Shown: positions 22,829 to 31,150 of the stretch, one piece after another
Layout of the letters: each line of letters begins with the position of its first letter
Numbering within the stretch: position 1 is the first letter of the stretch
Origin: Geodermatophilus bullaregiensis
GTDB taxonomy: Bacteria > Actinomycetota > Actinomycetes > Mycobacteriales > Geodermatophilaceae
Reading direction: 5' to 3'
Assembly (NCBI RefSeq): GCF_016907675.1
Contig: NZ_JAFBCJ010000001.1
Coordinates: forward strand, 2,542,001-2,606,000
Length of the DNA: 64,000 nt
Position numbers and translations under genes: made by a program
The notes under the pieces: model-generated
Database searches by the model: none
What the model was told of the DNA's origin: nothing
What the model saw: the letters and a program-made list of their open reading frames with translations, nothing else

Positions 22829-24366
22829 TCGACGCGGCGTCGCAGGGTGACCGCGTCGCCGGCGCCGTCGAGCGGGCCGCCGGCGGGGTCGTCGACGCCG
22901 GGCCACGACGTGCGGACGACGTCGCCGTCGGGGCGCCACACGTCGCGCACGACCAGGCCCATCAGCACGAGGACGGCGAGGTCGCGCACGGTCACCGCGA
23001 GGAAGAACCACTCGGTGCCCACCCCCCGGTTGTCGGTGCCGAGGTACCAGAGCATCCGCACGACCCACAGCACCGCCTCGGTGGCCTGCCAGGCCAGCAG
23101 CGAGCGCCACCGCGGCCGGGCCAGGACCGCCAGCGGCAGCAGCCACAGCGAGTACTGCGGGCTCCACACCTTGGTCACCAGCAGGAACCCGGCCACCAGC
23201 AGGAAGGCGACCTGGGCCACCCGCGGTCGCACCGGCGCGGCGAGCACCAGCCAGCCCAGCGCCGCGAACACCAGCAGCACGCAGCCGGCGACCAGCGCGT
23301 TGAGCACCGTGGGCGTCTCGCCCTCGGCCAGCGGCCCGTCGAACAGCGTCCCGCCCGAGGCGGTGATCGCCATGTTCCACAGGGTGTCGGGATCGGCCGG
23401 CCGGCTGCTGTTGAGCCGGAAGAACAGCGACCAGTTCTCCGGCGCCAGCAGCGCCACCGGGACGTCGACCACGAGCCAGGCGACGCCGGCGGCGAGCGCC
23501 GCGCGCAGCCACACCCGCAGCCGGCCGGCCCGCAGGCACAGCAGGAACAGCGCCCCGAGCAGGATCGCCGGGAACAGCTTGGCCGCGGCGCCCAGCCCGA
23601 GCAGGACGCCGGCCAGCACCGGCCGCTCGCGCGCCCACGCCCACAGGCCGCACGCGGCCAGGGCGACGGCGAACAGGTCCCAGTTGGTGAAGGCGTGCAC
23701 GAGCAGGAGCGGGGAGAGGCCGACCGCGGCCGCGTCCCACGGCCGGTGCCCGGAGGCGCCGAGGACGGCGCGGGTGGTGACCAGCGCGCACAGGCTCAGC
23801 AGCAGGCAGGTGGCCACGTAGTAGGCCTGCACCGGCGGCACCTGGGGGAGCAGCCCGGCCGCCGTCGCCAGGCTCCCGTAGGCGCTGCCGAGGGTGGCCG
23901 CCAGCGCCATGAAGGCGCCGGTGAGGACGGGGTACTCGACGGCCGAGTCGAGGTAGGGCAGCGCGCCGCCGTCGAGGCCGTGGATGCCGAACAGCGGGAC
24001 GGTGTCGGAGTAGCAGAAGTGGGTGTACTGCACCGAGCCCGCCCAGTTGCCGTCCGAGCAGGGCGACTGCTTGAGCCAGGCCAGCGCCAGCACGGCCGTG
24101 GTGAACAGCAGGCACACGCGCAGGGGCGTCCAGAACAGCGCCCGCCCGGTCACCGCGTGCCGCCCCCAGGGCCCGCCCACGGCCTCGCTGGCCTGCGCGG
24201 CCACCGGGTCCGACCAGGTGGGCACCACCCGGTCGGGGCCGGGAGACCCCACCGGGCCGGGACCGCGGCCGGCCGCGGGAGCGGCGGGCTCCGGTCCCGG
24301 GAACGCCGCGGGCCCGTCCGCCGGCGGTGTCGCCGGGGCGGACGGGCCCGTGGGGGAGGAGCTCAC
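22822..24366 (-). CDS. GT87-family polyprenol-dependent mannosyltransferase-like membrane protein
   Basis: 514 residues. A disordered 75-residue start is followed by about ten hydrophobic segments (for example VCLLFTTAVLALAW, LAGVLLGLGAAAKLFPAILLGALFLLCL) and the catalytic-loop pattern of GT-C enzymes near the first segment (PYLDSAVEYPVLTGAFM), with Asp/Glu residues expected to activate the acceptor. GT87 (DUF2029) members such as PimE add mannose from polyprenyl-phosphate-mannose on the outer face of the membrane. The M. tuberculosis homologue position is Rv0051, likewise next to ponA1. GTG 24366 follows the PBP stop by 22 nt. Confidence 0.82.
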   Translation of the reverse strand: MSSSPTGPSAPATPPADGPAAFPGPEPAAPAAGRGPGPVGSPGPDRVVPTWSDPVAAQASEAVGGPWGRHAVTGRALFWTPLRVCLLFTTAVLALAWLKQSPCSDGNWAGSVQYTHFCYSDTVPLFGIHGLDGGALPYLDSAVEYPVLTGAFMALAATLGSAYGSLATAAGLLPQVPPVQAYYVATCLLLSLCALVTTRAVLGASGHRPWDAAAVGLSPLLLVHAFTNWDLFAVALAACGLWAWARERPVLAGVLLGLGAAAKLFPAILLGALFLLCLRAGRLRVWLRAALAAGVAWLVVDVPVALLAPENWSLFFRLNSSRPADPDTLWNMAITASGGTLFDGPLAEGETPTVLNALVAGCVLLVFAALGWLVLAAPVRPRVAQVAFLLVAGFLLVTKVWSPQYSLWLLPLAVLARPRWRSLLAWQATEAVLWVVRMLWYLGTDNRGVGTEWFFLAVTVRDLAVLVLMGLVVRDVWRPDGDVVRTSWPGVDDPAGGPLDGAGDAVTLRRRVEA

Positions 24367-24388
24367 CTGCGCCAGTGTGCCGGGCGGG

Positions 24389-26788
24389 TCAGCCGGCCGG
24401 CCGGCCGTCCGGTAGCGGGGCCGGCGCAGGTGCCGGCTCCGGCGCGGGTGCCGGGGCCGGGGCCGGTGCCGGGGCCGGTGCGCCGGCCTGGTCGCCGGTG
24501 TCCTCGACGTCAGGGGCCGGCACCGGGGCGGGCACCGGCTCCGGCACCGGCACGGGCGCCGGCTCCGGCGCGGGTGCCGGGGCCTCCGTGGTGGGCGGCG
24601 CCGGGGCCTCCGTGGTGGGCGGCGGTGCCTCCGTGGTCGGCTGCTGGGTCGGCTGCGACTGCGTCGTCGGCGCGGACGACGTCGTCGGCGCGGCCACGCC
24701 CTCGCCCGTGTCGCCCCGGATGCGCGGCGAGTTGGGCAGGTCCTCCTCGGGCGTGCCCTCGAGGACGGTGTCCATGAACTGCTGCCAGATGGCGCCCGGC
24801 AGGCCCGAGCCGTAGATGATCCCGCCGTCGGAGTTGACGATCGGGTCGCTGGGCGAGTCGTTGCCCATCCACACCGCGGTCGAGATCGACGGGGTGTAGC
24901 CGACCATCCAGGCGTCGGAGTTGTCCTCACCCTGCCCCTGGGTACCGGTCTTGCTGGCCACCTCGCGGCCGCCCTCGAGCGAGCGACGCGAGTACTGGGC
25001 GACGCCCTCCGTCGCGAAGGTGACGTCGTTGGCGACCTCGGGGCGCAGCACCTGCTCACCGCTCTCGCCGCCGTACTCCAGCAGCACCGCGCCGGAGGTG
25101 TCGCTGACCCGGCTGACGAAGTACGGCGCCCGCTCCACCCCGCCGGCGGCGAAGGTGGCGAAGCCGTGCGCCTGGTCGATCGGGCGCATCTCGTACTCGC
25201 CGATGCCGATCGCCGATCCGGTGAAGCCGTCGGCGTTGGCCAGCGTGGTGTTGCCCCCGAGCGGGCCGCCCTGCCACGTCTCGGGCAGGCCGGTGGCCGC
25301 CAGCGCCGTCTCCCGGACGTTCTCCGGGCCCACCTCGTAGGCCAGCCCGTAGAAGGTGGTGTTCAGCGAGCGGGTCATCGCCTCGACCAGCGTGCACGCC
25401 CCGCACGAGGCGCCGCCGGAGTTGCGCACCGGGGCCTCGCGGTCGGGGAAGGTCTGCGGCGAGGAGCCGTCACGCCGGGCGTTGACGCTGATGCCCTGGT
25501 CCAGTGCGGTGGCCAGCACGTAGGGCTTCATCGACGAGCCGGGCTGCCGCTGCCCCTGCGCGTAGTCGTTGCCCGTGCCGTTCGCGCCGCCGTAGTAGGC
25601 GCGGACCGCGCCGGTGCGCGGGTCGATGGCCACCAGCGCCTGCCGCAGGTTCTCCGGCTCGCCCTCCATCACGTCGGTCACGGCGGCCAGCGCGGCGTCC
25701 TGGGCGGGCTTGTCGACGGTCGTGACGATCTGCAGACCGCCGGCCAGCAGCTGCTGGTCGGTGTAGCCCTTGGCCCGCAGCTCGTCGATGGCCTGCTGCA
25801 CGACCAGGCCCTCCGGGCCGGACGGGATGCCCTGCGACGAGCCCTCCGGCCGCGGCAGCACCGGCGGGTAGACCGAGGCCTCGCGCTCGGCCGGGGTCAT
25901 CCAGCCCTCCTCGACCATCGCGTCGAGGACCAGGCCCCAGCGGTCCTGCGCGCCCTCCGCGTTGCCCTCGGGGTCGTAGGAGCTGGGGCTGCGGACCAGG
26001 ACGGCGAGGACGGCGCCCTGCTGCGGGGTCAGCTCCGCGGCCGAGACGCCGAAGTAGGTGTTCGCCGCGGCCTCGATGCCGTAGGCGCCGCGGCCGAAGT
26101 AGATGGTGTTGAGGTAGTTCTCGAGGATCTCGTCCTTCGAGTACTCGTTGTCGAGCTTGACCGCGAGGAACAGCTCCTGGAACTTGCGGCTGAAGGTCTG
26201 CTCCGACGTCAGGAACGCGTTCTTGACGTACTGCTGGGTGATCGTCGAGCCACCCTGCGTGGAGCCGCCGGTGACGTTGTTCCACGCCGCCCGGACGATG
26301 CCGGTGAAGGAGATGCCCGGGTCGGAGTAGAAGTTCCGGTTCTCGGCGGCGAGCACCGCGTCGCGGGCGCCCTCGGAGACGTCGGCCAGCGCCACGTTGG
26401 TGCGGTTGGTGTCGCCCAGGCGGGCCATCTCGGTGGTGCCGTCGGCGTAGTAGACGACGGTCGTCTGCGCGCTCTGCACCGAGTCGGGGTCCGGGACCTC
26501 GGTGGTGGCGTAGACGACGCCGACGAAGACGCCGAACAGGACGAACAGCCCGGCCAGGGTGGCCAGGGCGATCTTGAGCCGGCGACGGCGGCGCTGCTTC
26601 TTCGTGCGCGCCTTCTTGCCGGACGGTGCGGCGCCCGCGGGGCGCGCACCGGGACGGGAGCCGCCGGGGCGGCCCGCCGTCGAGCGGGCACGGACGGCGG
26701 GCGGACGGCCCCCGGAGCCGCGGCCGGCCGGCGGGCGCCGGGGCGGGCCCTGCGGGCCGACCGGCGAGGTCTCGTCGTGGGGAGGCAC
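24389..26788 (-). CDS. ponA: Class A penicillin-binding protein (transglycosylase-transpeptidase)
   Basis: 799 residues. A basic Pro-rich cytoplasmic tail of about 75 residues, one membrane anchor (IALATLAGLFVLFGVFVGVVY), the GT51 glycosyltransferase with AAENRNFYSDPG and GGSTITQQYVKN, then the transpeptidase with S418-S-M-K421, SLN (TRSLNTTF) and K613-T-G. The last 110 residues are a Pro/Ala/Glu low-complexity tail (PAPAPAPAPEPAP). It polymerises and crosslinks peptidoglycan outside the membrane. GTG 26788 has GAGGAGG upstream. Order DUF5318-ponA-GT87 matches M. tuberculosis Rv0049-Rv0050-Rv0051. Confidence 0.96.
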   Translation of the reverse strand: MPPHDETSPVGPQGPPRRPPAGRGSGGRPPAVRARSTAGRPGGSRPGARPAGAAPSGKKARTKKQRRRRRLKIALATLAGLFVLFGVFVGVVYATTEVPDPDSVQSAQTTVVYYADGTTEMARLGDTNRTNVALADVSEGARDAVLAAENRNFYSDPGISFTGIVRAAWNNVTGGSTQGGSTITQQYVKNAFLTSEQTFSRKFQELFLAVKLDNEYSKDEILENYLNTIYFGRGAYGIEAAANTYFGVSAAELTPQQGAVLAVLVRSPSSYDPEGNAEGAQDRWGLVLDAMVEEGWMTPAEREASVYPPVLPRPEGSSQGIPSGPEGLVVQQAIDELRAKGYTDQQLLAGGLQIVTTVDKPAQDAALAAVTDVMEGEPENLRQALVAIDPRTGAVRAYYGGANGTGNDYAQGQRQPGSSMKPYVLATALDQGISVNARRDGSSPQTFPDREAPVRNSGGASCGACTLVEAMTRSLNTTFYGLAYEVGPENVRETALAATGLPETWQGGPLGGNTTLANADGFTGSAIGIGEYEMRPIDQAHGFATFAAGGVERAPYFVSRVSDTSGAVLLEYGGESGEQVLRPEVANDVTFATEGVAQYSRRSLEGGREVASKTGTQGQGEDNSDAWMVGYTPSISTAVWMGNDSPSDPIVNSDGGIIYGSGLPGAIWQQFMDTVLEGTPEEDLPNSPRIRGDTGEGVAAPTTSSAPTTQSQPTQQPTTEAPPPTTEAPAPPTTEAPAPAPEPAPVPVPEPVPAPVPAPDVEDTGDQAGAPAPAPAPAPAPAPEPAPAPAPLPDGRPAG

Positions 26789-26913
26789 CAGGGAGCCCCT
26801 CCTCGTGGTGGTAGGTGGGCGGGACGGGGTCCCGCCCAGCGTGGCGTTCTCGGCTGTGTGGACCCGGGAGGACGCGCGCGGGCGCCGTCCCCCCGGGACG
26901 TGTGTGACGAACG

Positions 26914-26935
26914 GGCCGGCGGTCCCCCGCCGGCC
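26914..26935. terminator. Terminator hairpin after the DUF5318 gene
   Basis: A perfect 9-bp stem GGCCGGCGG/CCGCCGGCC with TCCC loop, 2 bp beyond the minus-strand stop codon. Confidence 0.6.
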
Positions 26936-26937
26936 GG

Positions 26938-27357
26938 CTACCGCTGCTCGGTGCCGGCGCGGCGCCGGGCCCGGCGCGGCTGGCGACCGGGGGCCGGCTC
27001 GGCCCCCAGGACGTACGAGGAGTCCAGGTGGTTCCAGCCGCACGCCCGGCACACCTCGACGGTGTAGACGGAGAACTCCTCCTGCGCGGCGTCCATCCGG
27101 GCGAGTTCGGTCTCGGTCTTCGCCTGCCCGGACACGTGCCCGAGCGACTCGCCGTAGACGTAGTTCACCTGCGTGAGGCGCTCGCGGCGGCACACCGGGC
27201 AGGGGAGGTCGGTGAGCCGGCCGTGGTACCTCGCGGCGCGGGTGAGGTACGGGCTGGCGTCACAGACCTCGAAGACCCCGGTGCGCCCGGACTGCACGTC
27301 GGCGAGGACGGCTCGCCGTTGCAGCGAGTAGTCCACGACGGAGCGACGTCCGGGCAC
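26938..27357 (-). CDS. DUF5318 family zinc-ribbon protein
   Basis: 139 residues. Begins VPGRRSVVDYSLQRRAVLADV and carries two cysteine pairs, LPCPVCRRE and EVCRACGWNH, that form a probable zinc ribbon, followed by a basic C-terminal tail. It corresponds to Rv0049 in gene order (upstream of ponA). No function is established. The GTG start has TACATT seven bases upstream and no ribosome binding site. Confidence 0.8.
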   Translation of the reverse strand: MPGRRSVVDYSLQRRAVLADVQSGRTGVFEVCDASPYLTRAARYHGRLTDLPCPVCRRERLTQVNYVYGESLGHVSGQAKTETELARMDAAQEEFSVYTVEVCRACGWNHLDSSYVLGAEPAPGRQPRRARRRAGTEQR

Positions 27358-27364
27358 GGCCGCC

Positions 27365-27370
27365 AATGTA
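27365..27370 (-). promoter_or_regulatory. -10 element TACATT of a leaderless DUF5318 mRNA
   Basis: TACATT on the minus strand ends 7 nt before GTG 27357. Confidence 0.55.
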
Positions 27371-27465
27371 CGCAGGTGCGCCACCCCCGAGGTCGCTCGA
27401 GCGCCACCCGCGGGGGTCACCCGATCGGGCGCGACGGACCTCCAGTTGCGGCCCCGTTCACCTCC

Positions 27466-27488
27466 CGATGTATCGTCCCGATACATCG
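27466..27488. promoter_or_regulatory. PadR operator
   Basis: Perfect inverted repeat CGATGTATCG-TCC-CGATACATCG (10-3-10), 14 bp before the PadR start codon. The ATGTAT/ATACAT half-sites are those bound by PadR-family dimers, so this is most likely an autoregulatory site. Confidence 0.8.
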
Positions 27489-27502
27489 ACCGACACGGAC
27501 CG

Positions 27503-28108
27503 ATGGGGGGCGGAGTGCTCGAGTTCGCCATCCTCGGCCTGCTGCAGCAGGCCCCCATGCACGGCTACGAGCTGCGCAAGCAGCTCGCCGAGGTGCTCGG
27601 GGGGCTGCGCAGCATCTCCTACGGCTCGCTGTACCCCGCGCTCAAGCGGTTGCACGCCGCCGGGCTGGTCACCACCGACGAGCCCGACCGGCACGCGCCG
27701 CTGCCGGCCGACGCACCGCCGCTCACCGGCCGGCGCGGGAAGGTGGTCTACACGATCACCGCTGAGGGCAAGGAGCGCTTCGCCGAGCTGGTCAGCCAGG
27801 CCGGCCCCGAGGCGTACGACGACGGCAGGCTCTTCGGCGTCCACCTGGCCTTCTTCCGGCACACCGCCGCCGACGTGCGGCTGCGCATCCTCGAAGGGCG
27901 CCGCCGCACGGTCGAACGGCAGCGGGAGGGTCTGCGGTCCTCACTGGCGAGGACCCGGGAACGGCTCGACCGCTACACGCTGGAGCTGCAGCGCCACGGC
28001 CTCGACTCGGTCGACCGGGAGGTGCGCTGGCTGTCGGAGCTCATCGACAGCGAGCGGCGCGACCCGGGCCCGGGTCAGCCCCCGGAGCCGCAGCGCGGCG
28101 CCGACTGA
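27503..28108 (+). CDS. PadR-family transcriptional regulator
   Basis: 201 residues. Winged helix: EFAILGLLQQAPMHGYELRKQLAEVLGGLRSISYGSLYPALKRLHAAGLV, wing ending GRRGKVVYTITAEGKERF, then a C-terminal dimerisation helix region (AADVRLRILEGRRRTVERQREGL) of the Vir_act_alpha_C type. Its position directly before inositol-1-phosphate synthase is that of Rv0047c beside Rv0046c (ino1) in M. tuberculosis, so it may regulate inositol synthesis as well as itself. I chose ATG 27503: the ATG at 27446 lies upstream of the operator, and GTG 27515 is a possible alternative. Confidence 0.88.
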   Translation: MGGGVLEFAILGLLQQAPMHGYELRKQLAEVLGGLRSISYGSLYPALKRLHAAGLVTTDEPDRHAPLPADAPPLTGRRGKVVYTITAEGKERFAELVSQAGPEAYDDGRLFGVHLAFFRHTAADVRLRILEGRRRTVERQREGLRSSLARTRERLDRYTLELQRHGLDSVDREVRWLSELIDSERRDPGPGQPPEPQRGAD

Positions 28109-28246
28109 CCGAGCACGACCGCCGAGCACGACTGCCGGGCCCACCGCCCGCAGAGCACCACCGGCTGCCCGCCCCACCGGCAGCCACCGCCAGGACCGAA
28201 CGGTCCCGAGAACGAGGACCACCCGGTCCAGGGAGAAGGGAAGACC

Positions 28247-29326
28247 ATGGGAGCTGTCAAGGTCGCCATCGTCGGCGTCGGGAACTGCGCCGCCTCGCTG
28301 GTGCAGGGCGTGCACTACTACCGGGACGCGGACGAGACCGCCTCGGTGCCGGGCCTGATGCACGTGCGCTTCGGCGAGTACCACGTCTCCGACGTGCAGT
28401 TCGTCGCCGCGTTCGACGTCGACGCCAAGAAGGTCGGCCGTGACCTCTCCGAGGCCATCGTCGCCAGCGAGAACAACACGATCAAGATCTGCGACGTCCC
28501 GCCGCTGGGCGTGCCGGTGCAGCGCGGCACCACCCTCGACGGCCTCGGCCGCTACTACCGGGAGACGATCGAGGAGTCCGACGAGCAGCCGGTCGACGTC
28601 GTCGCCGCCCTGCGCGAGTCCGGTGCCGACGTCCTCGTCTGCTACCTGCCGGTCGGCTCGCAGGAGGCCGCCGAGTTCTACGCGCAGGCCGCCCTCGACG
28701 CCGGCGTCGCGTTCGTCAACGCCCTGCCGGTCTTCATCGCCGGGACCCGGGAGTGGGCCGACAAGTTCACCGCGGCCGGCGTCCCGATCGTCGGCGACGA
28801 CATCAAGAGCCAGGTCGGCGCCACCATCACCCACCGGGTGCTGGCCAAGCTGTTCGAGGACCGCGGCGTGCAGCTCGACCGCACGATGCAGCTCAACGTC
28901 GGCGGCAACATGGACTTCAAGAACATGCTCGAGCGCGAGCGCCTGGAGTCCAAGAAGATCTCCAAGACCCAGGCGGTCACCAGCCAGGTCGGCCGCGACA
29001 TGGGCCAGGGCAACGTGCACATCGGCCCCTCGGACCACGTGCCGTGGCTGTCGGACCGCAAGTGGGCCTACGTGCGCCTCGAGGGCCGCGCGTTCGGCGA
29101 CGTCCCGCTGAACCTGGAGTACAAGCTCGAGGTCTGGGACTCCCCGAACTCGGCCGGCATCATCATCGACGCCGTCCGCGCGGCCAAGATCGCCAAGGAC
29201 CGGGGCGTGGGCGGCCCGCTGCTGTCGGCGTCGTCGTACTTCATGAAGTCCCCGCCGGAGCAGTACCGCGACAGCGAGGCCCGCGACAAGGTCGAGGCCT
29301 TCATCCGCGGCGAGCTCGAGCGGTAG
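28247..29326 (+). CDS. ino1: Inositol-3-phosphate (myo-inositol-1-phosphate) synthase
   Basis: 359 residues, the short actinobacterial type. Rossmann motif [16 protein letters not shown] at the start, then the characteristic [20 protein letters not shown] and [21 protein letters not shown] motifs of the NAD-dependent enzyme. It converts glucose 6-phosphate to inositol phosphate, the precursor of phosphatidylinositol, PIM lipids and mycothiol. ATG 28247 is preceded by AGGGAGAAGGGA. A copy of the stop-linked repeat begins within the stop codon and a terminator follows. Confidence 0.96.
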   Translation: MGAVKVAIVGVGNCAASLVQGVHYYRDADETASVPGLMHVRFGEYHVSDVQFVAAFDVDAKKVGRDLSEAIVASENNTIKICDVPPLGVPVQRGTTLDGLGRYYRETIEESDEQPVDVVAALRESGADVLVCYLPVGSQEAAEFYAQAALDAGVAFVNALPVFIAGTREWADKFTAAGVPIVGDDIKSQVGATITHRVLAKLFEDRGVQLDRTMQLNVGGNMDFKNMLERERLESKKISKTQAVTSQVGRDMGQGNVHIGPSDHVPWLSDRKWAYVRLEGRAFGDVPLNLEYKLEVWDSPNSAGIIIDAVRAAKIAKDRGVGGPLLSASSYFMKSPPEQYRDSEARDKVEAFIRGELER

Positions 29327-29385
29327 AAGGACCTCCCTGCCCCCCACCCCTCGCACGCTCGGGGCGGGACCCTGCAGGCAGGCCG
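29326..29385 (+). repeat. Stop-linked structured repeat, copy C (after ino1)
   Basis: Full-length copy whose first base is the G of the TAG stop. Compared with copy A the inner stem has exchanged G-C for C-G (CCCACCC pairing with GGGCGGG), a compensatory change. The next 15 nt, GTTCCAGCACGTCACC region, recur after copy D. Confidence 0.8.
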
Positions 29386-29396
29386 TTCCAGCACGT

Positions 29397-29435
29397 CACC
29401 AGGACCCGGTCCCCGCACGGGGGCGGGTCCTGGTG
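29397..29435. terminator. Terminator hairpin after ino1
   Basis: A perfect 12-bp stem CACCAGGACCCG/CGGGTCCTGGTG with a 15-nt loop. Confidence 0.7.
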
Positions 29436-29499
29436 CGTCTGCGGCCGCCGGATCCGCGGGTCGCCGCGCGTGCGACGACGGAGCCGCACCCGCGCTGAA

Positions 29500-29505
29500 T
29501 ACGCT
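29500..29505 (+). promoter_or_regulatory. -10 element TACGCT of a leaderless lipoprotein mRNA
   Basis: TACGCT ends 7 nt before ATG 29513, without a ribosome binding site. Confidence 0.5.
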
Positions 29506-29512
29506 GGCCGCC

Positions 29513-30271
29513 ATGCCGCGCCGCCTGCTCGCGATCGCGCTCGTCCTGCTGGCGGTCCTGCTCACCGGCTGCTCCGACGACCCCACCGACCGGCAGCCCG
29601 GGGACCCGGTCACCGCCGAGGAGGCCGAGGTGCTCGCCGGGCTGCTCGCTGGCAACGCGGAGGAGGGCGGCGCCGACGTCGTCGTGACCGCGCCCTTCGG
29701 CGAGGGCGGGCTGCTCACCCTGACCGGGGAGGTCGACCTGGCCGGCGCCGCCGGCCGCGCCCGCTCGGTGACCTCCTACGGCGACGAGCGGCCCGACGAC
29801 GTCCGCACCGCGTTCTTCACCCCGGAGCAGATCTGGTTCGGCGACCTGCCGGGGCTGCCGGAGGCGCTCGCCGCCGCCGGGCTGCCCGACGTCCCCTTCG
29901 TGCGCCGGCCGGTCGTGACGGGGACCGAGGCGGTGCCCCTGACCGACGTGCTCGTACGGCTGGTGCTCAACCTGGGCGCGGCCGAGCCCGACGACGCCGG
30001 CGCCTTCACCGGCGGCGGCACCACCTGGGAGGGGCAGCGCTCGATCGACGGGCGGCTGGCCTCGGTGTACGCCTCCGACGCGGGCTGGACGGTGGCCGTG
30101 GACGACAGCAGCGGCGTGCTGCTGCAGTACGTGACGCGACTGCCGGGCCAGGACGCCGACGTGACCGTGACGCTGGCCGACCACGGGCCGCGGACGATCG
30201 CGCTGCCGGAGGAGGCACAGACGGTGGACGCGGGAGCCCACCCGGCGGTGGCGGCGGCGGTCGGCGTCTGA
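29513..30271 (+). CDS. Secreted lipoprotein, LppX/LprG-like fold suspected
   Basis: 252 residues. Signal peptide MPRRLLAIALVLLAVLLTGC with lipobox LLTGC, so the mature protein is anchored by a lipid on Cys20. The mature part is rich in beta strands (GLLTLTGEVDLAG, TAFFTPEQIWFG, WTVAVDDSSGVLLQYVTRL), recalling the mycobacterial lipid-carrier lipoproteins, but this similarity is only by pattern. Stands alone between ino1 and the convergent yqgE. Confidence 0.75.
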   Translation: MPRRLLAIALVLLAVLLTGCSDDPTDRQPGDPVTAEEAEVLAGLLAGNAEEGGADVVVTAPFGEGGLLTLTGEVDLAGAAGRARSVTSYGDERPDDVRTAFFTPEQIWFGDLPGLPEALAAAGLPDVPFVRRPVVTGTEAVPLTDVLVRLVLNLGAAEPDDAGAFTGGGTTWEGQRSIDGRLASVYASDAGWTVAVDDSSGVLLQYVTRLPGQDADVTVTLADHGPRTIALPEEAQTVDAGAHPAVAAAVGV

Positions 30272-30294
30272 GGAGGGACCCCTGCAGAGGGGCC
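30272..30294 (+). repeat. Stop-linked structured repeat, minimal copy G (after the lipoprotein)
   Basis: GGACCCCTGCAGAGGGGCC core beginning directly after the stop codon: only the outer arms remain, with the bulged A preserved. Confidence 0.6.
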
Positions 30295-30326
30295 ACGGGG
30301 CGGCTCGGCCGGCCCCGGACGTGGGT

Positions 30327-30361
30327 GGAGGGGGCGGCCTCTTCCCCAGACCGCCCCCTCC
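30327..30361. terminator. Convergent terminator between the lipoprotein and yqgE
   Basis: An 11-bp perfect stem GGAGGGGGCGG/CCGCCCCCTCC with a 13-nt loop, followed on the plus strand by a short T run. Confidence 0.7.
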
Positions 30362-30421
30362 GGCCCCTTTCCTACCAGACCCGGGCCGGACGCGCCTCCC
30401 CTGGGGAGGTGTCGTGTCGCG

Positions 30422-31087
30422 TCAGTTGGCCGAGGGGTCGGCCGGTGCCGTCGAGAGCACCGCCAGGCGCCCGCGCTGCCGGCCCAGGACCGCGCGCCAC
30501 AGCGCGGAGCCGGCCAGGTCGCTGAGCACGTCGCCTGGTGTGCCGGGCACGCAGGCCCAGGCGCCCTCGGCGATCTCCCCGGCCAGCTGGCCCGGTGACC
30601 AGCCGGCGTAGCCGGCGAACACCCGCAGGCCGGCCAGGCCGCCGTCGAGCGCGCCCGGGTCGGCGTCGAGGTCGACGAGGTAGACGTCGCCGGCCACCCG
30701 GCGCAGGCCGGCGTCCTCCGCGCCTGCCGCGCCCGGCCAGCTCGCCAGGCACAGCGCGGTGTCGGTCTCGCACGGGCCGCCGACGTGGAAGACGCCGGGC
30801 TCGACGGCGAGGTCGCACCAGCCGGGCAGGACGTCGCGGATCTCGACCTGGCTGGGCCGGCCGAGCACGACGCCCAGCGTGCCGCTGTCGTTGTGGTCGA
30901 GCACGTAGACGACGCCGCCGGCGAAGTTGGGGTCGGTCAGCGCGGGCATCGCGACCAGCAGGGACCCGGGGCCCACGTCGTCGAGCGACCCGGTCGACAG
31001 CGACGGGACCGCCGCGCGGCGGCGGCCCGTGCCCGGGCGGCTGGGCCGGCCGGACTCCGGATCAGGTGACGAGGGCACCGTGGACAT
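30422..31087 (-). CDS. YqgE/AlgH family protein (UPF0301)
   Basis: 221 residues. After a disordered 30-residue start comes the family core: GSLLVAMPALTDPNFAGGVVYVLDHNDSGTLGVVLGRPS, VFHVGGPCETD, RVFAGYAGWSPGQLAGEIAEGAWACV. The molecular role of the family is unsettled; Rv0038 is the M. tuberculosis member, also beside an MFS gene (Rv0037c). Divergent from the MFS gene with 63 bp between starts. Confidence 0.9.
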   Translation of the reverse strand: MSTVPSSPDPESGRPSRPGTGRRRAAVPSLSTGSLDDVGPGSLLVAMPALTDPNFAGGVVYVLDHNDSGTLGVVLGRPSQVEIRDVLPGWCDLAVEPGVFHVGGPCETDTALCLASWPGAAGAEDAGLRRVAGDVYLVDLDADPGALDGGLAGLRVFAGYAGWSPGQLAGEIAEGAWACVPGTPGDVLSDLAGSALWRAVLGRQRGRLAVLSTAPADPSAN

Positions 31088-31138
31088 CCATCCCAGTGTG
31101 CAACAGCCCGGGGCGCAGGGGGCGGCCGGAGCGCGTCC

Positions 31139-31144
31139 TAAGGT
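31139..31144 (+). promoter_or_regulatory. -10 element TAAGGT of a leaderless MFS mRNA
   Basis: TAAGGT ends 6 nt before GTG 31151. Confidence 0.45.
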
Positions 31145-31150
31145 GAACCG

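Noticed and set aside
28109-28246. Riboswitch in the ino1 leader
   Set aside because: Apart from a short duplicated CCGAGCACGAC no conserved structure could be recognised, and the ribosome binding site is ordinary.
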